Shown: piece by piece, positions 1 through 7,151 of the stretch
Position numbering within the stretch: the first letter of the stretch is position 1
Layout: each line of letters starts with the position of its first letter
DNA from: DAIDKA01 sp036521075
Lineage (GTDB): Bacteria; Pseudomonadota; Gammaproteobacteria; Steroidobacterales; Steroidobacteraceae
Direction of reading: 5' to 3'
Assembly (NCBI GenBank): GCA_036521075.1
Contig: DATDIL010000126.1
Coordinates: 1 to 28,342, forward strand
DNA length: 28,342 nucleotides
Made by a program: the position numbers and the translations under genes
Notes under the pieces: generated by a model
The model's input: the letters and a program-made list of their open reading frames with translations, nothing else
Told to the model about the DNA's origin: nothing
Databases searched by the model: none

Positions 1-431
1 AGGTACAAACTCGCCGCCAGCGCGAGCACGATGGCGGCCGAGAGTCCGAGCAGTATCAGTGCATGCCGCTCGCGCTGCGCGAAGGAGATCGGCAACAGCA
101 CCACCGCCAGGCCCAGAATCTCGGTAAAGATGCGCCGTGAGACGGTAATGCCCGCGAAAGTCAGGCCAAGAAACAGCAGGCCGAAGATCGCCAGCGACCA
201 TAGCCGCATCTCGCCCGACGTCATCGTCCGATCGCGCCAAAGATTGAATGCCGGAACCAGCGCGCTGGCCACGAAAGCCGCCACCATGAAAAGGAACAGC
301 TGCAGCTCCTCCTGAGGCAACTCCCAGACTGGAATGGCGAAACGGGTGCTCGGGAAGAGCAGGAGCAACAGCAGCGTCAGCGCTATCCATGGGGTCCAGA
401 ATCGCCACGAAGAATGGTGAGATACGGTCAT
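1..431 (-). CDS. Polytopic membrane protein, C-terminus cut off by the window edge
   Basis: The minus frame opens with ATG at 431-429 and stays open to base 1, giving 143 codons of the N-terminal part. The start overlaps the TGA of the upstream GT-C gene as ATGA, so the two are probably translationally coupled. After a short start (MTVSHHSSWRFW) about four hydrophobic stretches are visible, near residues 14-30, 48-65, 83-103 and 107-140, separated by short charged loops such as NLWRDRT and SRRIFTE. I do not recognise a family. Because it closes an operon of a GT2 and a GT-C enzyme, it may be another membrane protein of glycan assembly (a polymerase, ligase or GT-C type), but that is inference from position. 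Coding reality is well supported by the overlap and the uninterrupted frame. Confidence 0.75.
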   Translation of the reverse strand, partial: MTVSHHSSWRFWTPWIALTLLLLLLFPSTRFAIPVWELPQEELQLFLFMVAAFVASALVPAFNLWRDRTMTSGEMRLWSLAIFGLLFLGLTFAGITVSRRIFTEILGLAVVLLPISFAQRERHALILLGLSAAIVLALAASLY

Positions 432-1852
432 TGGGTTTTCTCTCGCAGCCGAGGCACGACATGCCTGGCAAATGCCACCAGCAGACAGATAACGATCGGA
501 TACGTCGGCATGCTGTAGCGCGACTCCAAGGTCGCGAGCAAGGCATAGAACACCACCAGAGCCAGTGAGGGCAGCACGAGCAGTTGCAGCTCCTTGCGCC
601 GGCGCCGTACGGCATAGATGAATGCCGCCGCCAGCGGCACGAAGTTGAAATACGCCCCCCGCCACAGCAGCGGCAGCGTCAAAGCTGCATGCCGCCAAGG
701 ATGCTGCAGGATCATTGCCAGCGCGCGGCGCCTCATCTCAAGGTCGGCGGCTTTCAGGGGATTTGGGTCGCCATCGGCGATGAGCTGGCGGGTCCACCGT
801 ATTGCGTCGGCCCGCGCTCGGCGATAGTACGTCACCGTATCCTGGGTGCGCCCGGCTTCCTCCGCGGCCTTATCGCGCGCCGCAAAACTCGAGGTACTCG
901 ACTCGTTGAGGCGTTGCAGGCGACCACCCTCCTCTTTATCGCTACGGGAATAACCCAGGATTCTTCGAAACACGCCACCCAACGGATAGGGTGCCCACAT
1001 ATAGATCGACCCGATGTATTCATCCCTGGTCATCTGATCCATGATGGCTCGGTTGTACACGGCATCGCCGCCCCGCAGCGCGATCGCAAAGTATCCGAGC
1101 GTCAGGTAATCCCGGCACATCCATGGCAATATGACAATTGCCGCCAGCGCGGCCAATACGGCGGCCTGTTTTGCAGCATCGCGGACCGGGACGCGCGCCA
1201 GCAGCGCCAGGCAAGGCGCCGCGACCACCAACCCGATGGTGACGTACAGGAAACCTGCCTTCACCAGACTGAGCAGTCCGAAGCTCAGGCCGGCCAGTGC
1301 CATCAACTTCAGACTTCTGCGGCTGATCGCCATGGACAGCAGCAAGGACCCCGCGGACAGCAGCGCAGCCGCCGGGGCCTCGGTATACAGGCTGTTCAGC
1401 AGATAGCTTCCGTAATCGAATTGCAGCAGCAGCAGATTGCTGAGCACCACGCAAAGCAGCGAGAGCGCCGGCGCCAGTCCGAGCCATCGGCCGATCTTGA
1501 AGGTCGTGATGCTCAGAAGCGCGAGCCACGCGACGTTCTGAAACTTGAGCAGCCTGGCGCGCTCGCCGTGAAAATATTCGGATTTCTGCGCCGAGCCGAG
1601 CACGGCATCCACCGCGCGCACCGCCAGCGCGCCGACCAGGATGGGCACCGGCTCGCGCTGCATCGACGGGATCAGGGGCGGCGATTCGCTCAGCGATATG
1701 ACGCCGGTTCTCTCCAGATTGATGCTCATCAGCAGATTTTGCGCGGGATCGTCCACGATGGCGGCGTCGGTAATGCGCATGCTCCAGAAGACCAGCAGTG
1801 CCACCGCCGTAGCCAACAGCATCAGCCAGTCCAATCGTGGCCGCCTTTGCAC
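428..1852 (-). CDS. GT-C fold membrane glycosyltransferase (PMT/ArnT-like)
   Basis: A 474-residue integral membrane protein with a first hydrophobic segment at about residues 10-25, followed by a periplasmic loop carrying an acidic pair in IVDDPAQNL (D34, D35). That is the usual place of the catalytic Asp in GT-C enzymes that use polyprenyl-phosphate sugars. About ten hydrophobic segments follow, ending in a basic tail. A large hydrophilic stretch near residues 285-365 should be a periplasmic loop. By family it would move a sugar from polyprenyl phosphate to an acceptor on the outer face of the inner membrane. The upstream GT2 enzyme would supply the donor. The start is GTG at 1852, one base after the upstream TAG, and the stop overlaps the next start as ATGA. 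The sugar and acceptor cannot be told. Confidence 0.85.
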   Translation of the reverse strand: MQRRPRLDWLMLLATAVALLVFWSMRITDAAIVDDPAQNLLMSINLERTGVISLSESPPLIPSMQREPVPILVGALAVRAVDAVLGSAQKSEYFHGERARLLKFQNVAWLALLSITTFKIGRWLGLAPALSLLCVVLSNLLLLQFDYGSYLLNSLYTEAPAAALLSAGSLLLSMAISRRSLKLMALAGLSFGLLSLVKAGFLYVTIGLVVAAPCLALLARVPVRDAAKQAAVLAALAAIVILPWMCRDYLTLGYFAIALRGGDAVYNRAIMDQMTRDEYIGSIYMWAPYPLGGVFRRILGYSRSDKEEGGRLQRLNESSTSSFAARDKAAEEAGRTQDTVTYYRRARADAIRWTRQLIADGDPNPLKAADLEMRRRALAMILQHPWRHAALTLPLLWRGAYFNFVPLAAAFIYAVRRRRKELQLLVLPSLALVVFYALLATLESRYSMPTYPIVICLLVAFARHVVPRLREKTQ

Positions 1853-1853
1853 G

Positions 1854-2849
1854 CTATCCCACCTGCTTGACGGGCGTGAAGCGCAGCGCGACCGACAGAT
1901 AAGCGATTCGCTTTGCCTCCGCCCGGCCGCGGCTCACGGAGTCGAGGATGAGTCCGCACGCAAGACTGATGAAACCGGAGATCGCAACGGCGGCGGACAG
2001 AAGCGCCGTGGGCAGACGCGGGACCAGTCCTGTCCGCATGAATTCGATGATCACCGGCACGCCGAGCAGCAGCGATATGGCAGCGAGCAGGCCAGCCAGC
2101 ACGGAAAAGAACATCAGCGGCTTCTCCTCCTTGACCAGAAAGATGATGGTGTTGAAGATTCGAAGGCCATCACGGTAGGTATTGAGCTTGCTGGCGGAGC
2201 CTCGCGGCCGGTCCTTGTAGGCGGTCGGAACCTCGCCGATGGGCATGCGAATCTGCAAGGCATGCACCGACAGCTCCGTCTCAATCTCAAAACCCGATGC
2301 CAGCGCCGGAAAGCTCTTGACGAATCGCTTCGAAAAGACCCGGTATCCCGACAATAAATCCGTCACGCGATTACCAAAAAACGCCGCCACCAGGCTTGTC
2401 AGCACGGCGTTGCCGAATCGGTGACCGGGCCGGTAGGCGGCCTTGATCTGGGTTTGACGGGTACCCGTCACCATGTCCAGAGCGTTCTTCAGCAGGAGGT
2501 CCACCATTGCCGGTGCCGCCGCGGCATCATAGGTGTCATCGCCATCGACCAGGACAAAAACGTCGGCCTCGATATCGGCAAACATCCGGCGCACTACGTT
2601 GCCCTTGCCCCGCAACGGCTCGATGCGCACAACCGCGCCAGCGGCCCGCGCCTCGGGAGCGGTATTGTCATTGGAGCCGTTATCGTAGACAAAAATCGTC
2701 GATTCGGGCAATTGCGAGTGAAATCCCGCGACCACCTTGCCTATGGCGCGCCCCTCGTTCAGGCATGGTATCAGCACTGCGACTACCGGCTTCGCGTTGC
2801 CCTGCGCGGGCATTGCGACAACGGCTTTATTTTCGTGAGTCATGTCCAC
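1854..2849 (-). CDS. Family 2 glycosyltransferase, polyprenyl-phosphate sugar synthase type (DPM-like)
   Basis: A 331-residue protein with an N-terminal GT-A domain: VLIPCLNEG near residues 25-33, a first acidic site in VYDNGSNDNT (54-63), and the metal-binding DXD-type motif VDGDDTYD at 101-108. The LSGYRVFSKRF and GFEIETELS segments (about 166-193) are typical of DPM/UDP-glucose:polyprenyl-phosphate transferases. Two membrane segments (about 245-270 and 282-303) anchor the C-terminus. The expected reaction is transfer of a hexose from a nucleotide sugar to polyprenyl phosphate on the cytoplasmic face. The GT-C gene one base downstream is the likely user of the product. The first possible start is GTG at 2849, next to the upstream TAA; an ATG at 2843 is equally possible. 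Confidence 0.88.
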   Translation of the reverse strand: MDMTHENKAVVAMPAQGNAKPVVAVLIPCLNEGRAIGKVVAGFHSQLPESTIFVYDNGSNDNTAPEARAAGAVVRIEPLRGKGNVVRRMFADIEADVFVLVDGDDTYDAAAAPAMVDLLLKNALDMVTGTRQTQIKAAYRPGHRFGNAVLTSLVAAFFGNRVTDLLSGYRVFSKRFVKSFPALASGFEIETELSVHALQIRMPIGEVPTAYKDRPRGSASKLNTYRDGLRIFNTIIFLVKEEKPLMFFSVLAGLLAAISLLLGVPVIIEFMRTGLVPRLPTALLSAAVAISGFISLACGLILDSVSRGRAEAKRIAYLSVALRFTPVKQVG

Positions 2850-4868
2850 TTATCGGCTGCCACGCGCCAATTTCGCCCTGAACCGGTCGCCCAGTATCGA
2901 GGAAGCCGTACGAGCGATCAAATAATCCGACCCCGCGTCGGTCAGGTGCGCAGCGTCCCACGCCACCGGCGTCCACGTGCTGCGATTGGTCGTCAAGAGG
3001 CAGCCGCGCTCCGTGCACAGCGCATCAATGGGAGACACGAACACTGCGCGCGTTGTCGACACCGCCTCGCGTACCAGGGAGTCCATGCGCTCCGATTCCG
3101 CGACCAGATAGGCATTGGTCCGCTCCGGCAGCGATCGCGTGTCCACCCACAGTTTCATACCCACCTTTGGTTGAGCAATCTCCCATTGCGGCAGGACGCC
3201 AAACACGACCACACGGCTCACCCCAGCCAAGGACAACCGCCGCACGGTCGCCTGCAATGCCGCCAGATTCAGCCTATCGGCCTCCGGCGAAGCGTCGCTG
3301 TACCACCACCAGGTGGCCTCCAGCACCACGATATCCGGCTTCAGCGCCTTGATCCTGGCGAATGCCGCGTCATTGAACGGCCGGCAGGCGATACGACGCG
3401 CAAAAGTATGCTCCAGGATCGGTGGGCACGCTGCCATGGTGAATTGCGCGATCCGGAAATCCGCACCCTCCCCTTGGATGGCCTTCAGGCCCGAATACAG
3501 CGACGCCGCGTGCGAATCACCCCACAGCACCAGCAATCGTCTGCGCCCATCCGGGGGCTCGATGCATTGCGCCCCGAGATCGGCGAAACTGCGATCCAAC
3601 GCGTCGATGAAGCATCCTCGTCCCGCATATTCGGCGTCGTAACGCTCGCGCTCACTGTCGTAATCAAATCCGGCCAGGGGACGAATCTGCGGCGGATAGC
3701 GCAACGCCGCGCCGTCGCTGCGATCCACCGCCAGTCCGGATATTCCGATCACGCCCATGAGCAGCAGCAGCACCAAAGCCTTGCGCGCCGGGCGCGCCCC
3801 AAAGCGCAGGGGGTTCTCAATCAACATATAGGTGAGCCATGCCAACAGGAAGCTCAGCACCAGCGCCGCTATCCGCTCGGATCTGGGCGCCTCGGCACCA
3901 TCGTGATAGAGCCGGATGCGCATGAAGGCGAGCAGCACCCAATGCCAGAGATAAAGTGGGTAACTGATCAGGCCGACGAACACCAGCACGCGGTTCGACA
4001 GTATCACCCGATTAAGCCAGGCGTGGCGCGCGGCGATGATGAGCAGGGTACCCACGGTCGGCAGCAACGCCCACCAACCAGGAAACTCGGTATTTTTATC
4101 GATGAATAGCAAGGCCGCCGCGATCAACAGTACTCCAGCCCAGGCGAGTGCCTCACCGCGCAAGTCTACGCCGTGGTACTGGCTGGCATCGGCTGCCTGC
4201 GGCTGCGCGATGCTGTCACCGCCGTGGAACATCGTCAGATATGCCAGCAGCGCTCCGCCGAGCAACTCCCACAGGCGCGTCATCGGGAGATAGAAGGTCG
4301 CGGAAGGGTCGCGGTGCACGAACGCAAGATTGCACGCAAATGACGACAGCAGCAGGGCAGCGATGATCAGCGCCAGGTGACGCGTACGCCGGAACAGAAA
4401 TGCGATCAGCAGCGGCCAAAGCAGATAGAACTGCTCCTCGATTCCCAGCGACCACAGGTGCAATAGCGGTTTTACAGCGGCGCCGGTGTCGAAATAGCCG
4501 GCCTGGGTCCACAACAGAATGTTGGACGAAAAGCCCGCGCCGGCCGCAATCTGCCTGCCAAGCTGTTTATAGTCCTGCGGCAACAATACGAACCAGCCGG
4601 CGACCAGACAGGTGCCGAGCACGATCAGCAGCGCCGGGAAAATGCGCCGGATGCGACGCACGTAAAACTCCACGTAGTTGAAATCGTCCTTGCGCAGCGC
4701 GCCGTAGATGATGCTGGAGATCAGAAAGCCGGAAATCACGAAGAAAATATCCACGCCGATGAAGCCGCCGGTGACCTCCCTTGGAAAGGCGTGAAATCCG
4801 AGCACGCTCAGTACCGCAAGTGCCCGCAGTCCGTCGATATACGGCCGGTAGGTAATGTGCTGTCCCAT
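2850..4868 (-). CDS. Acyltransferase-3 / SGNH fusion, glycan O-acetyltransferase (OafA-like)
   Basis: A 672-residue protein counted from the ATG at 4868. The N-terminal half is a membrane acyltransferase-3 domain: ITYRPYIDGLRALAVL at the start, the conserved His in LGFHAF (about residue 26), GVDIFFVISGFLIS, the basic FYVRRIRRIFPA segment, and LLHLWSLGIEEQFYL. A hydrophobic segment near 365-380 leads to a periplasmic SGNH domain with GDSH at 450-453 and a late DAAH at about 638-641, so both catalytic blocks are present. The family O-acetylates (or otherwise acylates) surface polysaccharides. The frame is open further upstream to a TTG at 4991, with ATGs at 4976 and 4931. I chose 4868 because the homologous protein at 12743 starts equally close to the YRPxIDGLRA motif, but no start has a good ribosome site. 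Confidence 0.88.
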   Translation of the reverse strand: MGQHITYRPYIDGLRALAVLSVLGFHAFPREVTGGFIGVDIFFVISGFLISSIIYGALRKDDFNYVEFYVRRIRRIFPALLIVLGTCLVAGWFVLLPQDYKQLGRQIAAGAGFSSNILLWTQAGYFDTGAAVKPLLHLWSLGIEEQFYLLWPLLIAFLFRRTRHLALIIAALLLSSFACNLAFVHRDPSATFYLPMTRLWELLGGALLAYLTMFHGGDSIAQPQAADASQYHGVDLRGEALAWAGVLLIAAALLFIDKNTEFPGWWALLPTVGTLLIIAARHAWLNRVILSNRVLVFVGLISYPLYLWHWVLLAFMRIRLYHDGAEAPRSERIAALVLSFLLAWLTYMLIENPLRFGARPARKALVLLLLMGVIGISGLAVDRSDGAALRYPPQIRPLAGFDYDSERERYDAEYAGRGCFIDALDRSFADLGAQCIEPPDGRRRLLVLWGDSHAASLYSGLKAIQGEGADFRIAQFTMAACPPILEHTFARRIACRPFNDAAFARIKALKPDIVVLEATWWWYSDASPEADRLNLAALQATVRRLSLAGVSRVVVFGVLPQWEIAQPKVGMKLWVDTRSLPERTNAYLVAESERMDSLVREAVSTTRAVFVSPIDALCTERGCLLTTNRSTWTPVAWDAAHLTDAGSDYLIARTASSILGDRFRAKLARGSR

Positions 4869-5043
4869 GCCGCGGACTGCGCGCGGGCCGGCGACGCGAA
4901 CGAACCATTGGATGGCTACCGGGATATCCATTTTCGGGCTGTTGCGGCCGTCTCGAACTTCATGGGATTCCTGCATCGACAGCCACGACAATCCGTGATA
5001 CGGCGCGCCGCGCAGAATGGCGTAATGCTGCGGACAACTCGCG

Positions 5044-5060
5044 GTTGGGCGCCGCCCAAC
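5044..5060. repeat. Perfect 7-bp inverted repeat between divergent operons
   Basis: GTTGGGC at 5044-5050 and GCCCAAC at 5054-5060 form a perfect stem with a 3-base loop. It lies in the 309-base gap between the divergent left and plus-strand operons. Apart from this and the promoter candidate, I see nothing in the gap. It could be an operator or a leader hairpin of the minus-strand operon, but a stem of this size also occurs by chance. Confidence 0.3.
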
Positions 5061-5117
5061 GTGTCGACGGCAGGTGGTCAGTAATCCAGATTGTTACGCA
5101 TTTCCCATTGCGCATTA

Positions 5118-5145
5118 TTGACGTGCGTCGCATCCCAGATAGGAT
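5118..5145 (+). promoter_or_regulatory. Candidate sigma70-type promoter for the plus-strand glycosyltransferase operon
   Basis: TTGACG (5118-5123, five of six consensus bases) and TAGGAT (5140-5145, four of six) are 16 bases apart, about 32 bases before the ATG at 5178. Position and spacing fit a promoter for the operon starting with the GT2 gene. The match is only moderate and was found by eye. Confidence 0.35.
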
Positions 5146-5177
5146 GAATATCGGGTATTCTTCACGTTCCTGACGCG

Positions 5178-6179
5178 ATGCACCTCGCAGAGTTCCGATT
5201 CGTGCCGCAACATTTGCCGCTTTCCATCATTGTTCCGTTCTACAACGAGGCCGAGAGCATCGAACGCATGTACGGAGCGATCGTCACTGCCGTCGCGCCG
5301 TTGAACGTCGCTTTCGAAATGGTGTTCGTCGATGATGGCAGCAGGGACAATACGCTCGATATTGCGACCGGAATTGCGCGCCGGGATCCGCGCGTCCGGG
5401 TAGTGAAGTTCCGTCGCAATTTCGGCCAGACTCCCGCCATGGCAGCCGGCATCGAACATGCCCGCGGCGAGGTACTGATCACCATGGATGGCGACCTGCA
5501 GAACGACCCCAGCGACATCCGCCATTTCCTGGCAAAAATCGACGAGGGCTATGACCTGGTCGTCGGCTGGCGCTTCAACCGGCAGGACAAACTGCTGTCG
5601 CGCAAGATTCCCTCGCGTATCGCCAATTGGCTCATCGGCAGGGTCACCGGGGTGCCGATCAAGGACAACGGCTGTTCACTCAAGGCGTACCGCGCCTCGG
5701 TCATCAAGAACATTCCGCTCTATTCCGAAATGCACCGGTTCATCCCAGCCATGGCTTCGATCGCCGGGCCCAGAATCGCCGAGATCAAGGTGCAGCATCA
5801 TGCCCGCCAGTTTGGCAGTTCAAAATACGGACTGTCGCGTATTTATCGTGTTCTGCTCGATCTGATGGTGATCAAGACCGTGGCCTCATTCACCACCCGG
5901 CCCCTGATGTGGTTCGCGATGTTGTCGTTGCCAATGCTGCTGGCAGGCGGGGCCGCATTCGCCTATACGCTGGTCGCGACGTTGCTCACCGGCAGGGCCA
6001 TCTCGCTGCCCATTGCCGGCACCGGTCTGATCTGTACCAGCGCGGCACTGATCCTGATGCTCAGCGGCGCACTGGCGGAAGTAGTCTACAACCTGGGCGA
6101 CATGCGGGAGCGCGAATTCGCTCGTCTGACCAGTCGCATTCGGAAATCGAAAACCGCGGCCGCAGGAGCATCAGCGTAA
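5178..6179 (+). CDS. Family 2 glycosyltransferase, ArnC/GtrB-like polyprenyl-phosphate sugar transferase
   Basis: A 333-residue protein with an intact GT-A domain: LSIIVPFYNE (15-24), VDDGSRDNT (51-59), RRNFGQTPAMAAGI (79-92) and the DXD-type metal motif ITMDGDLQNDP (101-111). Further family marks are DNGCSLKAYR (163-172), MHRFIPAM (185-192) and QFGSSKYGLSR (211-221). Two C-terminal membrane segments lie at about 243-275 and 281-308. The family attaches a sugar to undecaprenyl phosphate on the cytoplasmic side. It is first in a plus-strand operon and its TAA directly touches the ATG of a degenerate paralogue, with a GT-C enzyme after that. The length is normal for the family. The start at 5178 lacks a clear Shine-Dalgarno sequence, but it leaves a sensible N-terminus. 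Confidence 0.9.
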   Translation: MHLAEFRFVPQHLPLSIIVPFYNEAESIERMYGAIVTAVAPLNVAFEMVFVDDGSRDNTLDIATGIARRDPRVRVVKFRRNFGQTPAMAAGIEHARGEVLITMDGDLQNDPSDIRHFLAKIDEGYDLVVGWRFNRQDKLLSRKIPSRIANWLIGRVTGVPIKDNGCSLKAYRASVIKNIPLYSEMHRFIPAMASIAGPRIAEIKVQHHARQFGSSKYGLSRIYRVLLDLMVIKTVASFTTRPLMWFAMLSLPMLLAGGAAFAYTLVATLLTGRAISLPIAGTGLICTSAALILMLSGALAEVVYNLGDMREREFARLTSRIRKSKTAAAGASA

Positions 6180-7151
6180 ATGATCGGGCAAAGACCGGAA
6201 GTCCAGCTGTCGGTAATCGTCCCGGTCGGCGCGCGCCACGCCGGCCTGGCGGCGCTACACGCGGAATATCTTGACGGGCTCCGGGACAGCGGCCTGGTCT
6301 GTGAATTCATTTATGTACTGGATGGGCGTTATCCTGACGCCGCGGCGGAGTTGGATGCGCTGCTACAGCAGGGCGAACGTATTTCGGTGATCTACCTGAG
6401 CCGCGCATTTGGCGAATCCACGGCGCTGATGGCGGCATTTGAACAGGCCTCGGGGCAGCTGATTCTGACACTGCCGGCATATCACCAGATCGAAGGTGCG
6501 GAGATTCCAAAGCTCCTCGCTGCGCTCGATGTGGCTGACATCATCGTCTGCCGGCGCGTGCCTCGCGCCGGCGGATTCTTCGAAGTCGTGCGGCGTAATG
6601 CTTTCCATGGCCTGGTGAATTGGATGACCGGATTGACGCTGCACGACCTGGGATGCAGCGCCCGGGCCATGAAGCGGCAGGTGCTGGAGGAGATCGTGCT
6701 GTACGGCGACCAGCATCGCCTGTTGCCGGCATTGGCCGACCGGCAGGGATTTCGCGTCCGTGAAATCGACGTGCGTCAGTCGCCGCACGATCGCTTCGAG
6801 GGCAAGTACCGTACGCGTGAATATGCTCACCGCATACTCGACCTGTTCGCGGTGTTCTTTCTGGTGCGATTCACCAAGAAGCCGTTGCGGTTCTTCGGTA
6901 TGGTTGGTGCCTCCACTCTGTGCATAGGCGCCGCCCTGGTACTGTACCTGGTGGTCGATCGGCTGGTGTTTGATCACAGTCTGGCCAACCGGCCGGCCCT
7001 CCTGCTCTCCTCCCTGCTGGTGGTACTCGGCCTGCAGCTGTTCGCGCTCGGACTACTCGGAGAATTGATAATCTTCACCCACGCACGCGGCCTCAAGGAC
7101 TACCAGGTAGATCGCATCATAGAATTCCCGAGCGATGTACAGCAGCTCTAG
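6180..7151 (+). CDS. Degenerate family 2 glycosyltransferase paralogue without DXD motif
   Basis: A 323-residue protein with the same plan as its upstream neighbour: LSVIVPV at 10-16, LSRAFGESTALMAAFEQA (73-90), HDLGCSARAMKR (155-166), DQHRLLPALA (177-186), a GKYRTREYAHR segment (208-218) and two C-terminal membrane segments (about 235-260 and 270-297). The catalytic acids are changed. The first site VDDGS is YVLDGRYPD (45-53), and the DXD motif MDGDLQ is LPAYHQ (98-103) with no acid at either metal position. By family knowledge this should cripple metal-dependent nucleotide-sugar transfer. It may be an inactive partner, a regulator of the intact paralogue, or a subfamily with another mechanism. 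The reading frame is clean, so it is a maintained gene and not decay. The start abuts the preceding stop. Confidence 0.87.
   Translation: MIGQRPEVQLSVIVPVGARHAGLAALHAEYLDGLRDSGLVCEFIYVLDGRYPDAAAELDALLQQGERISVIYLSRAFGESTALMAAFEQASGQLILTLPAYHQIEGAEIPKLLAALDVADIIVCRRVPRAGGFFEVVRRNAFHGLVNWMTGLTLHDLGCSARAMKRQVLEEIVLYGDQHRLLPALADRQGFRVREIDVRQSPHDRFEGKYRTREYAHRILDLFAVFFLVRFTKKPLRFFGMVGASTLCIGAALVLYLVVDRLVFDHSLANRPALLLSSLLVVLGLQLFALGLLGELIIFTHARGLKDYQVDRIIEFPSDVQQL

Noticed and set aside
584..1870. Long plus-strand open frame (428 codons) opposite the GT-C gene
   Set aside because: Its translation is Gln/Arg/His-rich with no motifs, and it lies antisense to a well-supported membrane protein; an effect of high G+C.
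2421..4109. Plus-strand open frame of 562 codons opposite the GT2 and acyltransferase genes
   Set aside because: No domain features, low-complexity Arg/Gln/His composition, and both genes beneath it have clear family motifs.
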